This document shows, one piece after another, positions 1-8,825 of a stretch of DNA of 64,000 nt (the stretch's first letter is position 1; every line of letters begins with the position of its first letter). Made by a program: the position numbers and the translations under genes. Origin of the DNA: Anaerolineales bacterium. GTDB lineage: Bacteria > Chloroflexota > Anaerolineae > Anaerolineales > UBA4823. The stretch is taken from assembly GCA_003105035.1 (NCBI GenBank), contig PQAL01000033.1:17613-81612 (forward strand), in the 5' to 3' direction. The notes under the pieces were generated by a model. The model was not told the origin of the DNA, made no database searches, and saw only the letters and a list, made by a program, of their open reading frames with translations.

Positions 1-228
1 GTCCAGCACATCCCGCCCACTCACCTCGTCCATGAAGAGGAGGACGGCAAGTTCATCGATTATATTGCCAGGCACCTTTTCATTCAGATCATCGACCACG
101 GCATCGAGCACCGTACCAACATCACCACCATCCTCAGCAGTCTCGGTCTCCCCACCCCCGAAGTGGATGGCTGGGGTTATCTATTTTCACATCCGGAGCG
201 GTTTGAGTTGAAGGAAGGTACCCTGTAA
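1..228 (+). CDS. DinB-like protein, C-terminal end (partial)
   Basis: Open from the window edge in frame 1 to TAA at 226-228, giving 75 residues. The visible part has a basic/His segment (DHGIEHRTNI, about residues 37-46) followed by LGLPTPEVDGWGY. This His-rich C-terminal helix ending in a xxDGWxY-type motif is typical of DinB-superfamily four-helix proteins, which often bind a metal through three His residues. The function of most members is unknown; some are thiol transferases. The N-terminus lies outside the window, so the family call rests on the last helix only. Confidence 0.6.
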   Translation, partial: VQHIPPTHLVHEEEDGKFIDYIARHLFIQIIDHGIEHRTNITTILSSLGLPTPEVDGWGYLFSHPERFELKEGTL

Positions 229-282
229 GCTACACGGGATACCTATCGTGCAAGCAATAGAAGAATTATGAAAAGCCTACAT

Positions 283-864
283 TTAAACCCTTAGCGAGCC
301 ACGGAACCCCCTGACGCCATAGTAAGATTCTGCGCCGTTGTGATACACGAAGACATGGTCGTAGCGGCGATCGGCAAAGATGGCGCCGCCGAGTTTTCTA
401 ATTTCAGCAGGTGTTTTCAACCAGCTCGACGTCTTCGTATCGAAATTTCCAAGTTTCTGCAACTCCCGATATTGGTCTTCCGTTAATGGCTCAATGCCCA
501 TGGCAGCTGCCATATCGATAACGTTACCTTCCGGATGCAGCCCTTCCTTTTCTCTTTCCTCCTGCCCTTCGTGGTCATAACAAGACTTTCTGCGGCCTTT
601 AGGGGTTTCCGCCGAACAATCATAAAAAATGTATTCCCCAGTTATTTGATCATGGCCAACAACGTCTGGTTCACCGCCAGTTCTTTCCATTTCATTGAGT
701 GACCACAGTTTTTCAGGATTCGCTTCCAGCTTTGCCTGTACTTTAGCCCATTCAAGAGCTTTATGGCGGCTCTTGTTTTTCTCAAAACGGGCTTTCAATG
801 TTCCAAGGAGTTCTTCATGTTGTTCTGCTGACAACTCTTTTTTTATGCTATTTATGTTGTTCAT
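283..864 (-). CDS. DUF4256 family protein
   Basis: A 193-residue soluble protein starting MNNINSIKKELSAEQ. It has the family pattern: an N-terminal helix with a LLGTLKARFEKNKSRH segment, a central ETGGEP-like region (here RTGGEPDVVG), the FYDCSAETPKGRRKSC block, and a C-terminal LGGAIFADRRYDHVFVYHNG segment. Length matches the usual 180-195 residues. The biochemical role of DUF4256 is not known. The gene is transcribed toward the DinB-like gene and stands alone. No signal peptide or membrane helix is visible. Confidence 0.85.
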   Translation of the reverse strand: MNNINSIKKELSAEQHEELLGTLKARFEKNKSRHKALEWAKVQAKLEANPEKLWSLNEMERTGGEPDVVGHDQITGEYIFYDCSAETPKGRRKSCYDHEGQEEREKEGLHPEGNVIDMAAAMGIEPLTEDQYRELQKLGNFDTKTSSWLKTPAEIRKLGGAIFADRRYDHVFVYHNGAESYYGVRGFRGSLRV

Positions 865-1114
865 ATCTTTATTTTATCCTTGTTGAATTGGCGCATCAAG
901 CGATTATTTACCTTAATTTATTTCATAAACTCATCAACGGAAGCATCAAGCTCCCTGGCGAGTTTCTCCTCATTTCATTCGCCAATTTATGGCGAAGGTA
1001 CTAATATGATGCAAACTGCTCCAATTAGTGATAAAAATTGAGGGGTATATTTTGTTGAACAGAGGGTTAGTATTATTTTCCTCCTCCTTCGACCAAGGCT
1101 GTGGTCCATTTTAA

Positions 1115-1474
1115 ACTGGCTATATCAATAAGATTCAGGATGAATATGTGCTGGCCAACACGACCGAGCAGATGGCAGAATTCTTTATCCCTATTAAAGG
1201 CGCCTCTGAAGCATTGAGCTATGCACATATGATGACCGGTCTCCAGGCGGAATTCGAGCCTTCGTTCGACCCATCGCTTCGCTATTTGCAAGAATCCATC
1301 CAGGGAACACTCGTTACTGAAGCAGATGGGAGATACATCATGAATTTATATTAATCAAGAGGATGCGGTTGTGAACCGTGGATGACTTCTGAAGTCATGC
1401 TCGAGGCAGCCCGGGATGGAACGATCACCTGGAAATCTGCCAGGCCGGTTTACTTTACCACGGGCTTCAGCTGA
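1115..1474 (+). pseudogene. Gene remnant interrupted by a stop
   Basis: One frame reads a protein-like sequence from about 1115 (INKIQDEYVLANTTEQMAEF) to a TAA at 1352-1354. The same frame then continues 39 codons (EPWMTSEVMLEAARDGTITW in the middle) to TGA at 1472-1474. The sequence has balanced, protein-like composition but no good start codon or ribosome site. I read it as the decayed remnant of a gene rather than a live one. I do not recognise the family. Nothing else is visible between 865 and 1585. Confidence 0.35.
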
Positions 1475-1585
1475 GCTGATTGAGTTGCTGCTCAAGTGCT
1501 GATTCTAATGACACCAATTGTCACTTGACCATTGCTGCGTTGGGCAGAGATTACCTTTCTCCGGGCATGTGTGGCTGTGAATTGG

Positions 1586-2269
1586 TTAACTTACTACGGC
1601 TTCTATCGGGAAAGCACCAGGGTTCTTCGAGTAGAGCTCAACCAACTTTTCGTCATTATGCCCGTGGATCTGCTCGAGAAATGGGAAATCGTCCGGGCCG
1701 ACATCCAGCCTGGCCAGCGGGCTGGCCGCTCGCTCACTGATCCAATGAGGAAAAACAACCTGGACGCCCAGGATTTGATGGGCTTCTTCTTGGACGAAAT
1801 CGTCCCGCGGTAGGATGTAGATCATCCCCTGGCACCAGGGTTCTTGCTCCTTGACCGATTGGGTGATCGAGAAAAAATACATCGGCTCACTCAGCTGGCC
1901 AGGGGCTGAGCAAACCTGCAGGCAGGAATTGAACAAGCTCAATTCCCGGAAGCGCTTACGGTCGATAATGGCAAAGTAAATCACCCAGATGCCGTCTGTG
2001 GTAGCGTAGATCGCCTGTTGGTTGCTGAATGCACGCTGATCCTTTGCCTGGCGGGGTTCGACCGTGTTGATCTCCTGGTTCTGCGAGCCATGCAGCACCA
2101 GCTCTTTGCTATCGCACAGGTAGGTTAGGAATTCCCATTTGGGGTACGGCAGCCGGTAATCAACCAGCCCGCCAGATGGAGTGGCTTGCCACAAAGCTTC
2201 AAAAGCGGCCATTTTCTCAGGATTCAAGGTAAAGGTTGGCCTGGACAAGAGATAAGACGGTTTTTCCAT
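1586..2269 (-). CDS. Hypothetical protein with LHGS...YAT motif
   Basis: A 227-residue soluble protein from ATG 2269; a TTG start at 2293 is also possible. It is not firmly recognised. A central segment reads VLHGSQNQEINTVEPRQAKD followed by QAIYATTDGIWVIYFAIID. This LHGS...EPR...YATxD arrangement resembles small proteins with a suspected ADP-ribosyltransferase-like fold, but that is a motif impression only. It has no signal peptide, and a Cys pair (CLQVC) lies near the middle. Its 3' end overlaps the non-coding debris before 1585. Confidence 0.55.
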   Translation of the reverse strand: MEKPSYLLSRPTFTLNPEKMAAFEALWQATPSGGLVDYRLPYPKWEFLTYLCDSKELVLHGSQNQEINTVEPRQAKDQRAFSNQQAIYATTDGIWVIYFAIIDRKRFRELSLFNSCLQVCSAPGQLSEPMYFFSITQSVKEQEPWCQGMIYILPRDDFVQEEAHQILGVQVVFPHWISERAASPLARLDVGPDDFPFLEQIHGHNDEKLVELYSKNPGAFPIEAVVS

Positions 2270-2619
2270 AAGCGTTTTCAGGGTTACAATCAAATAATGC
2301 CGGTCTACACGTTATGGTCGCCTCAGTCCCAACGACGTCCGTACCATTAGCCCGGTTTCATACAGGCCAAAAAAAACCAAAGCATCATGTAACATATTCC
2401 CAAAGTTCACTTTCCAACGGAAACTGAGTGCCTGAATTATAGTGCATATCCACCTGCTCCCATCCGCAAGCGTGAATAACTCCCTGTTCGCCTTGCAGGC
2501 AAGTATCTCTTCATGGATCGGCCAAGCAGGAATTCACCATCACGAAAATACACTCTACCCTGGGATTGATGGCAGATATCGCCCACCATCCTGATTAGAA
2601 TCTATTAATCCCTTGCCTA

Positions 2620-2648
2620 TTGACATCTCCATTGGTTGGAATTATAAA
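2620..2648 (+). promoter_or_regulatory. Consensus sigma-70-type promoter of the sugar operon
   Basis: TTGACA at 2620-2625 and TATAAA at 2643-2648 are separated by exactly 17 bases. The predicted start near 2655 leaves a short leader before the small open frame at 2673. This is one of the clearest promoters in the window and would drive the peptide, binding protein, permeases and GH13 gene. The rest of the 2294-2619 gap shows nothing I can support. Confidence 0.75.
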
Positions 2649-2672
2649 TTTTAGCACGTGTAAGGGGTGAAA

Positions 2673-2831
2673 ATGAAACAGAGCATGTGCTGTAGCAATG
2701 TTGTGTTCCGTATCTATCAGGTGATCACTGGACTTGGTCTTGTTGCACTCACCTTATTGTTCGCTGTGCAGGTTTTACAGCGTATCTCTGCATATCACCC
2801 CAGGGAGGAGGAAGAGGAAATTCTGTTGTAA
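2673..2831 (+). CDS. 52-residue single-span membrane peptide
   Basis: ATG 2673 follows an AAGGGG ribosome site at 2662-2667 and lies about 18 bases after the predicted transcription start. The product starts MKQSMCCSNVVFRIYQ, has one hydrophobic span (about residues 17-37, VITGLGLVALTLLFAVQVLQ) and an acidic tail with five Glu in a row. It is the first gene of the sugar-transport operon, 58 bases before the binding-protein gene. I do not recognise it. It could be a small transporter accessory subunit or a leader peptide. Confidence 0.55.
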   Translation: MKQSMCCSNVVFRIYQVITGLGLVALTLLFAVQVLQRISAYHPREEEEEILL

Positions 2832-2889
2832 TCCTATATTCAGATTCGCTGTTCGTCTCACAATTTACTAAAAATGATGGAGGAAAGAA

Positions 2890-4248
2890 ATGTTAAAAAC
2901 CTACAAAATTATCGGCAGTTTGGTGCTCGTTGTCATGTTGGCATCGGCATGTGCATCAGCTACGCCAACACAGAGTATAGCTGAAACACCAACTGCAACC
3001 ACCGCAGCGGGAGCCGAAGCTACTGCCGTGCCCCCAACCCCAGCACCGACCGCAGCAGGCACCATCGATTGTGGTGGAGCAAAGTCGGGTGACACGATCA
3101 CCGTGATGTACCAGTGGACAGGAAATGAAGAATCCCTGTTCAACAACATCATGGCACCCTTCGTGGCAGCCTGTGGGGTTAAGCTCTCAGCTACATCCAC
3201 GCGTGACAGTGCCGTGTTGGATACCGCTGTCAAGAGCACCCCACCTGACGTGCTGTTCTGGCCCACTACTTCGCCACTCGCCTTGTATACCAGCCAGTTG
3301 CAAGATCTGACCTCCCTAGGAGTAGATCCCAGCAACTATGCGGACTACTGGCTCAAGCTCGGCACGGTCGACGGAAAGCTGTTGACCCTACCTGCCAAGA
3401 CCGATATCAAGACCATCATCTGGTATAACCCGGCGCAATTCGCAGCCAACGGCTATACCGTACCTACCACGCTGGATGAGCTTAACACGCTGGTTGATAA
3501 GATGGTTGCCAACGGCCAGGTGCCATGGGCCATGGGCTTTGAATCAGGACCAGCCACGGGCTGGACCGGTTCAGACTTCATCCAGGACATCCTGCTGGCT
3601 CAAAAGGGGCCGGATTACGTCAGCGGGATCATCAATGGCAGCGTCCCCTACAATGATCCAGGTGTGGTGGCAGCTTACCAGCAGTACGTCAAGTGGGCTT
3701 CTGATCCGAAGTATACGGTTGGTGGCGCCGACGGCACAGTCAATACCAACTTTGCTGACGCCTTGCTGCAGCCCTTCTCCGACCCACCCAAGGCTATGAT
3801 GGTCAAGCAGTCAGGTTTTGCGGGTGGTAACATCGCTGCGAAATATCCAAACCTGAAATACGGTACCGACTATGCCTTCTTTGGCTTCCCCGGCGCCCAA
3901 GGCGTGCAGGGAGGTGCTGACTATATGTACGCGTTCAACAACACGCCAGCCGTGATGGCTATGCTCAGCTACATCACAGGGCCAGTGGGAGCGGCCAACT
4001 GGGCTGCCACCGGCTTTGCGCTTGATCCAAATAAGCTGGCTTCAGGCAAATATCTCGACCCACAGCTGGCTGATATGGCCAAGATTCTGGAAAGTGCCAA
4101 GGGCTTCACCCCTGATATCGGTGATACCATTGGTGGAACCTTTGGTAACGCTGAATGGACGGCAATCATCAACACCGTTCAAGGAAAAGATATCCCGACT
4201 GAGCTAGCGACAGTAGCCGCCGCTCAAGCCGCATCACTCAAGAAATAA
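2890..4248 (+). CDS. ABC sugar transporter substrate-binding lipoprotein (CUT1)
   Basis: A 452-residue extracytoplasmic solute-binding protein, family 1 (MalE/alpha-glucoside type). It starts MLKTYKIIGSLVLVVMLASAC with a lipobox Cys at about residue 21, then a Thr/Pro/Ala-rich linker. Family features include the WTGNEESLFNNIMAPF opening strand-helix, the DVLFWP segment and the PAKTDIKTIIWYNPAQF hinge region. A strong site (GGAGGAAAG) precedes ATG 2890. Two Cys (CGGAKSG and AACGV) bracket the first lobe and may form a disulfide. The GH13 gene downstream suggests an alpha-glucoside or trehalose/maltose-like ligand; this is inferred. Confidence 0.9.
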   Translation: MLKTYKIIGSLVLVVMLASACASATPTQSIAETPTATTAAGAEATAVPPTPAPTAAGTIDCGGAKSGDTITVMYQWTGNEESLFNNIMAPFVAACGVKLSATSTRDSAVLDTAVKSTPPDVLFWPTTSPLALYTSQLQDLTSLGVDPSNYADYWLKLGTVDGKLLTLPAKTDIKTIIWYNPAQFAANGYTVPTTLDELNTLVDKMVANGQVPWAMGFESGPATGWTGSDFIQDILLAQKGPDYVSGIINGSVPYNDPGVVAAYQQYVKWASDPKYTVGGADGTVNTNFADALLQPFSDPPKAMMVKQSGFAGGNIAAKYPNLKYGTDYAFFGFPGAQGVQGGADYMYAFNNTPAVMAMLSYITGPVGAANWAATGFALDPNKLASGKYLDPQLADMAKILESAKGFTPDIGDTIGGTFGNAEWTAIINTVQGKDIPTELATVAAAQAASLKK

Positions 4249-4259
4249 CTCCTCAAAAT

Positions 4260-4290
4260 GGGGGCGTGTATGACCAGCACGCCCCCTTTT
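4260..4290 (+). terminator. Intercistronic hairpin with T-tract after the binding-protein gene
   Basis: GGGGGCGTG at 4260-4268 pairs perfectly with CACGCCCCC at 4278-4286 across a 9-base loop, followed by TTTT. It lies 11 bases after the binding-protein stop and before the permease genes. Such hairpins commonly lower downstream transcription or protect the upstream message, giving more binding protein than permease. Confidence 0.8.
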
Positions 4291-4315
4291 CAATTTCATA
4301 GTGGGAGGGATGCTC

Positions 4316-5227
4316 ATGGTTCCGAAGATAATGAAACAAGGCGGCTTGGCTCCCCTGGTGTACCTCGCTCCAGCCATGCTGATCATGCTGATTTTCATCA
4401 TCTACCCGACTTTCAATACGGTGTACTTGAGCTTTCGGGACAAAAGCGGGGCGAATTCAGCGGCTGCGTCTTGCGTGGCGGGAGAGCCGTGCTGGGGTGT
4501 GTTTGAGAATTACCGCTACGCCCTCACCAACCAGTTGATGCTGACTGCGCTGCGTAACAACGCCCTATGGCTGGTCTTGATGGTGCCGGGTGTGGTCGCG
4601 GTGGGCTTATTATTCGCATTGCTGGCCGACCGCGTGAAGTACGAGGGGCTGGCTAAATCGATCATCTTCATGCCCATGGCGATTTCCTTTATCGGGGCGG
4701 GTGTTATCTGGCGCTTCGTTTACTACATCCAAACCGGCGGAGGCCCGCAGATTGGCTTGCTAAATGCCACCCTGGTCAAGCTGGGCTTCCAACCGGTGGC
4801 TTTTTTAAGCGATTCACGCATCAATAATTTTGCCTTGATGCTGGTGGGGGTATGGCTGTGGGCGGGGTTCTGCATGACCATCCTTTCTGCAGCGATCAAA
4901 GGTTTGCCATCCGAGGTGATCGAAGCCAGTCGCGTGGATGGTGCAAACGAGTGGAATGTGTTCTGGCGGGTGATGTTCCCCATGATCTTACCCACGATCG
5001 TGGTGGTCACCACTACCATGGTGATCAACGTCCTGAAGATATTCGATATCGTATTCGTCATGACCGGTGGGAATTTCGGCACCGAGGTTATCGCCAACCG
5101 CATGTTCCAGCTGATCGTTACTGATACAGGGAAATCGATGGCGATCGCAGTGCTGCTCATCATCCTGACGATACCGGTGATGATCTTCAACGTTCAGCGC
5201 TTCCGCGCTGAGGAGGCGGCCCGATGA
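4316..5227 (+). CDS. ABC sugar transporter permease, MalF-like
   Basis: A 303-residue inner-membrane permease starting MVPKIMKQGG at ATG 4316, with GGGAGG at 4303-4308 as ribosome site; upstream in-frame starts overlap that site. It has six predicted membrane spans. The EAA loop, which contacts the ATPase, lies at about residues 200-222 (EVIEASRVDGANEWNVFWRV). The first external loop contains two Cys (SCVAGEPCWG). Its stop overlaps the next start (ATGA at 5224). No ATPase gene is in the operon, so a shared MsmX/UgpC-type ATPase encoded elsewhere is presumed. Confidence 0.9.
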   Translation: MVPKIMKQGGLAPLVYLAPAMLIMLIFIIYPTFNTVYLSFRDKSGANSAAASCVAGEPCWGVFENYRYALTNQLMLTALRNNALWLVLMVPGVVAVGLLFALLADRVKYEGLAKSIIFMPMAISFIGAGVIWRFVYYIQTGGGPQIGLLNATLVKLGFQPVAFLSDSRINNFALMLVGVWLWAGFCMTILSAAIKGLPSEVIEASRVDGANEWNVFWRVMFPMILPTIVVVTTTMVINVLKIFDIVFVMTGGNFGTEVIANRMFQLIVTDTGKSMAIAVLLIILTIPVMIFNVQRFRAEEAAR

Positions 5228-6441
5228 ACCCACTTGCCCGCTTGAACAAGTTTTTCGGCCGTTTGCCACTTCACCTTATAGTTATCCTCATGATCGTCTT
5301 ATGGGTGATCCCCACATTGGGATTGTTTGTAACTTCCTTTCGACCTCGCCTGGCGGTGAGCGAGACAGGCTGGTGGACAGTTTTCTCACCCGTCAAAGCA
5401 ACCGGCCAGGGTGAATATGATACCTATTGTGCCTCCTGCCATGGGACGGACGGGAAGAAGATCCCCACCGCCGACCTGTCGGATCCTAAGGTATCCGGTC
5501 AATATACACGTTCGATCAACCTGCTAATTGATTTGCAAAAACCGGTCAATGGAGGCACTCACTTAGTTAACCCCACGCTGCCAACCAACGCAGCACAGGC
5601 ACAAGACATCCTGGCCCCCATCCTCACCTATATGCAAACGCTGTCAGGCAGCGAAGCAGCCAGCCAGGCACGCTTCACCCTGAGCAATTATGTGGATGCC
5701 CTGGTGGGCTATAAGGGAACTGCTGATTACCAGAGTGACTGTAAGAATAAGGTAGCCAGCACCCTGGCGGTGATGTCTTGCACCGCCAAGGACCTGCTTA
5801 ATCCAGCTGGCATGGGCCGGGCGTTTATCAACACCATCTGGGTGGCTATCCCATCCACATTATTGCCGGTATTTTTCGGGGCACTGGCGGCATACGGTTT
5901 CGCCTGGCTTGATTTTCGCGGCCGCATGTGGCTGTTCGCCTTGCTGGTGGGTTTGCAGATCATCCCCTTGCAAATGACTCTGGTGCCTATTGCCCGCCTG
6001 TATGTACGCTTAGGCTTGCAGGGCTCCTTTTTTGGAGTGTGGTTTTTCCATACCGGCTTCGGTCTGCCCTACGCCATATTCTTGTTGTGGAATTTCATGA
6101 AAAATTTGCCGCGCGAGATCTTTGAATCGGCTTACCTTGATGGAGCTTCGCATCTGACAGCTTTCAGGACGCTGGCGTTGCCACTGACCATGCCGGCCAT
6201 CGCTTCCCTGGCCATCTTCCAATTCCTGTGGATCTGGAACGATTTTTTGGTCGCCAAGGTCTTCCTCTCCAGCAAACCTGTGCTGACTGTTCAGATCACC
6301 AACCTGATCGACCCAATGGGCGGCAACTGGAATATCCTCACCGGGGCAGCCTTTCTCTCCTTCATCATTCCGATGGCGGTCTTTTTTACCTTCCAGAAAT
6401 TCTTCACGCGCGGCATGTTATCGGGTTCAGTGAAAGGTTAA
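5224..6441 (+). CDS. ABC sugar transporter permease, MalG-like, with inserted cytochrome-c-like segment
   Basis: A 405-residue permease; usual MalG-type proteins have about 275-300. TM1 is at residues 15-36 and the core resumes at [10 protein letters not shown] (151). The EAA loop is at about 298-320 ([20 protein letters not shown]). Between TM1 and the core, residues about 58-146 form an insert with the haem-c motif CASCHG (C69, C72, H73), preceded by GEYDTY and ending in a helix [10 protein letters not shown], the usual cytochrome c layout. A Met axial ligand in a GMP-type motif is absent; GGTHLV could offer His. A second short insert (about 161-195) carries two Cys. The reading frame is continuous. 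Transport role is from family; haem binding is inferred. Confidence 0.85.
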   Translation: MNPLARLNKFFGRLPLHLIVILMIVLWVIPTLGLFVTSFRPRLAVSETGWWTVFSPVKATGQGEYDTYCASCHGTDGKKIPTADLSDPKVSGQYTRSINLLIDLQKPVNGGTHLVNPTLPTNAAQAQDILAPILTYMQTLSGSEAASQARFTLSNYVDALVGYKGTADYQSDCKNKVASTLAVMSCTAKDLLNPAGMGRAFINTIWVAIPSTLLPVFFGALAAYGFAWLDFRGRMWLFALLVGLQIIPLQMTLVPIARLYVRLGLQGSFFGVWFFHTGFGLPYAIFLLWNFMKNLPREIFESAYLDGASHLTAFRTLALPLTMPAIASLAIFQFLWIWNDFLVAKVFLSSKPVLTVQITNLIDPMGGNWNILTGAAFLSFIIPMAVFFTFQKFFTRGMLSGSVKG

Positions 6442-6449
6442 ACTCTGAC

Positions 6450-8111
6450 ATGCCGAACCAGCCCTGGTACATGAATGCAATTTTTTATGAAGCCCCGGTC
6501 AAGGCCATTTTGGACAGTAATGGCGATGGCAAGGGTGACCTGGCAGGGCTGGCTCAAAAATTAAATTACTTTGCCGACCTGGGGGTGGATTGCCTGTGGC
6601 TGAACCCGATCTATCCCTCCCCGCTCAAGGATGATGGCTATGATATCTCAGATTACTGTGCCATCCACCCCGATTACGGCAGCCTGGAGGATTTTAAACG
6701 CTTGCTAGAAGGGGTGCACAAGAAAGGGTTGCGCCTGATCCTCGACCTGGTGGTGAACCATACCTCCGACCAGCACCCATGGTTCCAGGCAGCCCGGTCA
6801 TCCAGAGCTTCACTCTACCGTGATTATTACGTCTGGTCTGATAATGACCAAAAGTATGCCAGTGCGCGCATTATCTTCGTGGATACGGAGAAATCCAACT
6901 GGACCTGGGACCCGCTGGCCCGACAATATTTCTGGCACCGTTTTTACTCGCACCAACCCGACCTGAACTTCGACAACCCTGCAGTACGCTATGAGATGCT
7001 GAGCGTAATGAAGTTCTGGCTTGACCTGGGGATTGATGGCTTCAGGGTGGACGCCGTGCCGTACCTGTTTGAGCGCGAGGGCACTTCGTGCGAGAACTTG
7101 CCGGAAACTCATGTATTCCTCAAGGAAATGCGTGCTTTTGTGGAAGCGAAATACCCCGGGCGCATCCTGTTGTGTGAAGCCAATCAATGGCCGCAGGATG
7201 TGCGAGCCTACTTCGGCAGGCTGAAAGCGGGTGAAGCGGGAGAGTTTCACATGGCATTCCATTTCCCGCTCATGCCGCGCCTGTTCATGGCGCTCCGCCA
7301 ACACGATGCTTCCCCCATTCGCTGGGTGCTGGATAACACACCCAGCATCCCAGACAGTGCCCAATGGTGCACCTTCTTACGCAACCATGACGAGTTGACC
7401 CTGGAAATGGTAACCGAGGAGGAGCGCCAGTGGATGTGGCGGGAGTACGCCCCGGACCCGCGCATGCGCCTGAACCTGGGTATCCGCCGCCGTTTGGCAC
7501 CCCTGCTGGATAACGACCGGCGGCAGATTGAGCTGGCCAACGCGCTGCTGTTCAGCCTGCCAGGTGCGCCGATCATTTATTACGGCGATGAAATTGGCAT
7601 GGGCGATAATATATGGCTACCCGACCGGGATGGCGTGCGTACCCCCATGCAGTGGGAGGATAGGCCCTCGGCAGGTTTCTCAAATTCGGCTCACCCCTAC
7701 TCCCCGCTGATCGCCCAACCCCCGTTTGACTACCATGTGGTTAATGTGGCTGCTCAGCGCAATGACCCAGACTCACTATGGTATGCCATGCAGGATCTGA
7801 TCAGGTTGCGGAAAAGCCACCCGGTGCTCGCGGCTGGCGAGCTGACCTGGATAGAGACGGGCAAGCAGGAGGTGTTGGCATTTGAGCGTCGGAATCAAGA
7901 GGAGCGATTGCTGGTGGTGCATAACCTGAGCCCTGAGGCACAGCATGTGGAGATGGATGTGGAGGGGGAAAGACAAGTGTGGAAAGACTTGCTGTCTGGA
8001 AAGGTTTATCCAGGTAGAGATGTTGTAGATCACCAGCCTGAGAAAAAACCACCCACGAGGGTAAGCCTAGGGTTAGAATTATCCCCGTGTCAGTACCTGT
8101 GGTTAAAGTAG
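6450..8111 (+). CDS. GH13 alpha-glucosidase / trehalose synthase-like (TreS family)
   Basis: A 553-residue cytoplasmic enzyme. ATG 6450 gives [20 protein letters not shown], the TreS-type start. The family block [14 protein letters not shown] follows. Catalytic residues are in place: nucleophile D201 (GFRVDAV), acid/base E243 (LLCEANQW) and D314 (FLRNHDELT). TreS interconverts maltose and trehalose; close relatives are plain alpha-glucosidases, and sequence alone does not separate them here. It lies 8 bases after the permease gene, so it probably acts on the imported sugar. A decayed relative of its 3' end lies at 18645-18875. Confidence 0.88.
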   Translation: MPNQPWYMNAIFYEAPVKAILDSNGDGKGDLAGLAQKLNYFADLGVDCLWLNPIYPSPLKDDGYDISDYCAIHPDYGSLEDFKRLLEGVHKKGLRLILDLVVNHTSDQHPWFQAARSSRASLYRDYYVWSDNDQKYASARIIFVDTEKSNWTWDPLARQYFWHRFYSHQPDLNFDNPAVRYEMLSVMKFWLDLGIDGFRVDAVPYLFEREGTSCENLPETHVFLKEMRAFVEAKYPGRILLCEANQWPQDVRAYFGRLKAGEAGEFHMAFHFPLMPRLFMALRQHDASPIRWVLDNTPSIPDSAQWCTFLRNHDELTLEMVTEEERQWMWREYAPDPRMRLNLGIRRRLAPLLDNDRRQIELANALLFSLPGAPIIYYGDEIGMGDNIWLPDRDGVRTPMQWEDRPSAGFSNSAHPYSPLIAQPPFDYHVVNVAAQRNDPDSLWYAMQDLIRLRKSHPVLAAGELTWIETGKQEVLAFERRNQEERLLVVHNLSPEAQHVEMDVEGERQVWKDLLSGKVYPGRDVVDHQPEKKPPTRVSLGLELSPCQYLWLK

Positions 8112-8498
8112 AGCCAGGATATGATCAAAGGGGGCATGCGAAATTTTTTTATCTTCAACATACTTTATGATAATAAAGGAAATGTCATCGATAAATCACA
8201 TATATAGATAATTAGGATCAAGAAAGCACGAAGCTGTAATGTTATAAAGGGAAAATCTTATCGATATCTGCGAGAAAATGATTTTTGGGGGCTACGCAGT
8301 CGTTTAGTAAAATGGAAAGAAAGAACCTCCATGCATCGTATGACATCAGCTTCATTATTCGCTCACGATTGATGACAGCGAGATATCGCATATATAATAT
8401 CGACAATATCATAATTCTGTGATAATATAAAGACCAAGCGATTTGTAGTAGAAACTCTTTTTACAATTCATGGGTAATTGTAATTTGGCGGTGATGAT

Positions 8499-8585
8499 CC
8501 AACAGGTGATTTGGTCGCTGCGCTGAAATTAGCAACCTGTTTGGGGAGCCAGTAGCGAAACCGGCCGGTTCAGGTCGGTTTTTTT
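8499..8585 (+). promoter_or_regulatory. Structured leader element with terminator-like end
   Basis: CCAACAGGT (8499-8507) pairs with ACCTGTTTGG (8535-8544) with one bulged base. A second hairpin follows, AACCG (8559-8563) with CGGTT (8576-8580), and then seven T. A stem plus intrinsic terminator about 240 bases upstream of the oxidase gene suggests a cis-acting attenuator or a small RNA. It does not match a riboswitch class I can name. The flanking stretches 8112-8498 and 8586-8825 are AT-rich with no gene visible. Confidence 0.4.
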
Positions 8586-8825
8586 AATCTGTTTTTATCA
8601 AACATCATATATTAAGGAGGGCGTCACCCAATGTAGGATTGAAATATACAACCGAAATATTTGTATTTGAATATCCGCTCGTTTGTTCATGAATAATTGT
8701 CTCACTGCGAAAATCGTTATTGGTTAGAAAATTTTCCCAAAACTTAATATGATGAGTGATGCGATTTCTTCCCAAATTTTACGGCTAAACAAATCATTTA
8801 TTACTTTCTAAACCGAGGAGGAAAA

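Noticed and set aside
1352-1354. Stop-codon readthrough in the 1115-1474 remnant
   Set aside because: The stop is TAA, there is no start or ribosome site, and no recoding signal was seen; simple decay is more likely.
6228-6449. Upstream extension of the GH13 frame
   Set aside because: It overlaps the 3' end of the permease gene in another frame; ATG 6450 matches the family start.
8499-8585. Named riboswitch such as c-di-GMP or Mn2+ type
   Set aside because: Partial likeness to single consensus pieces, but the conserved core sequences are not in place.
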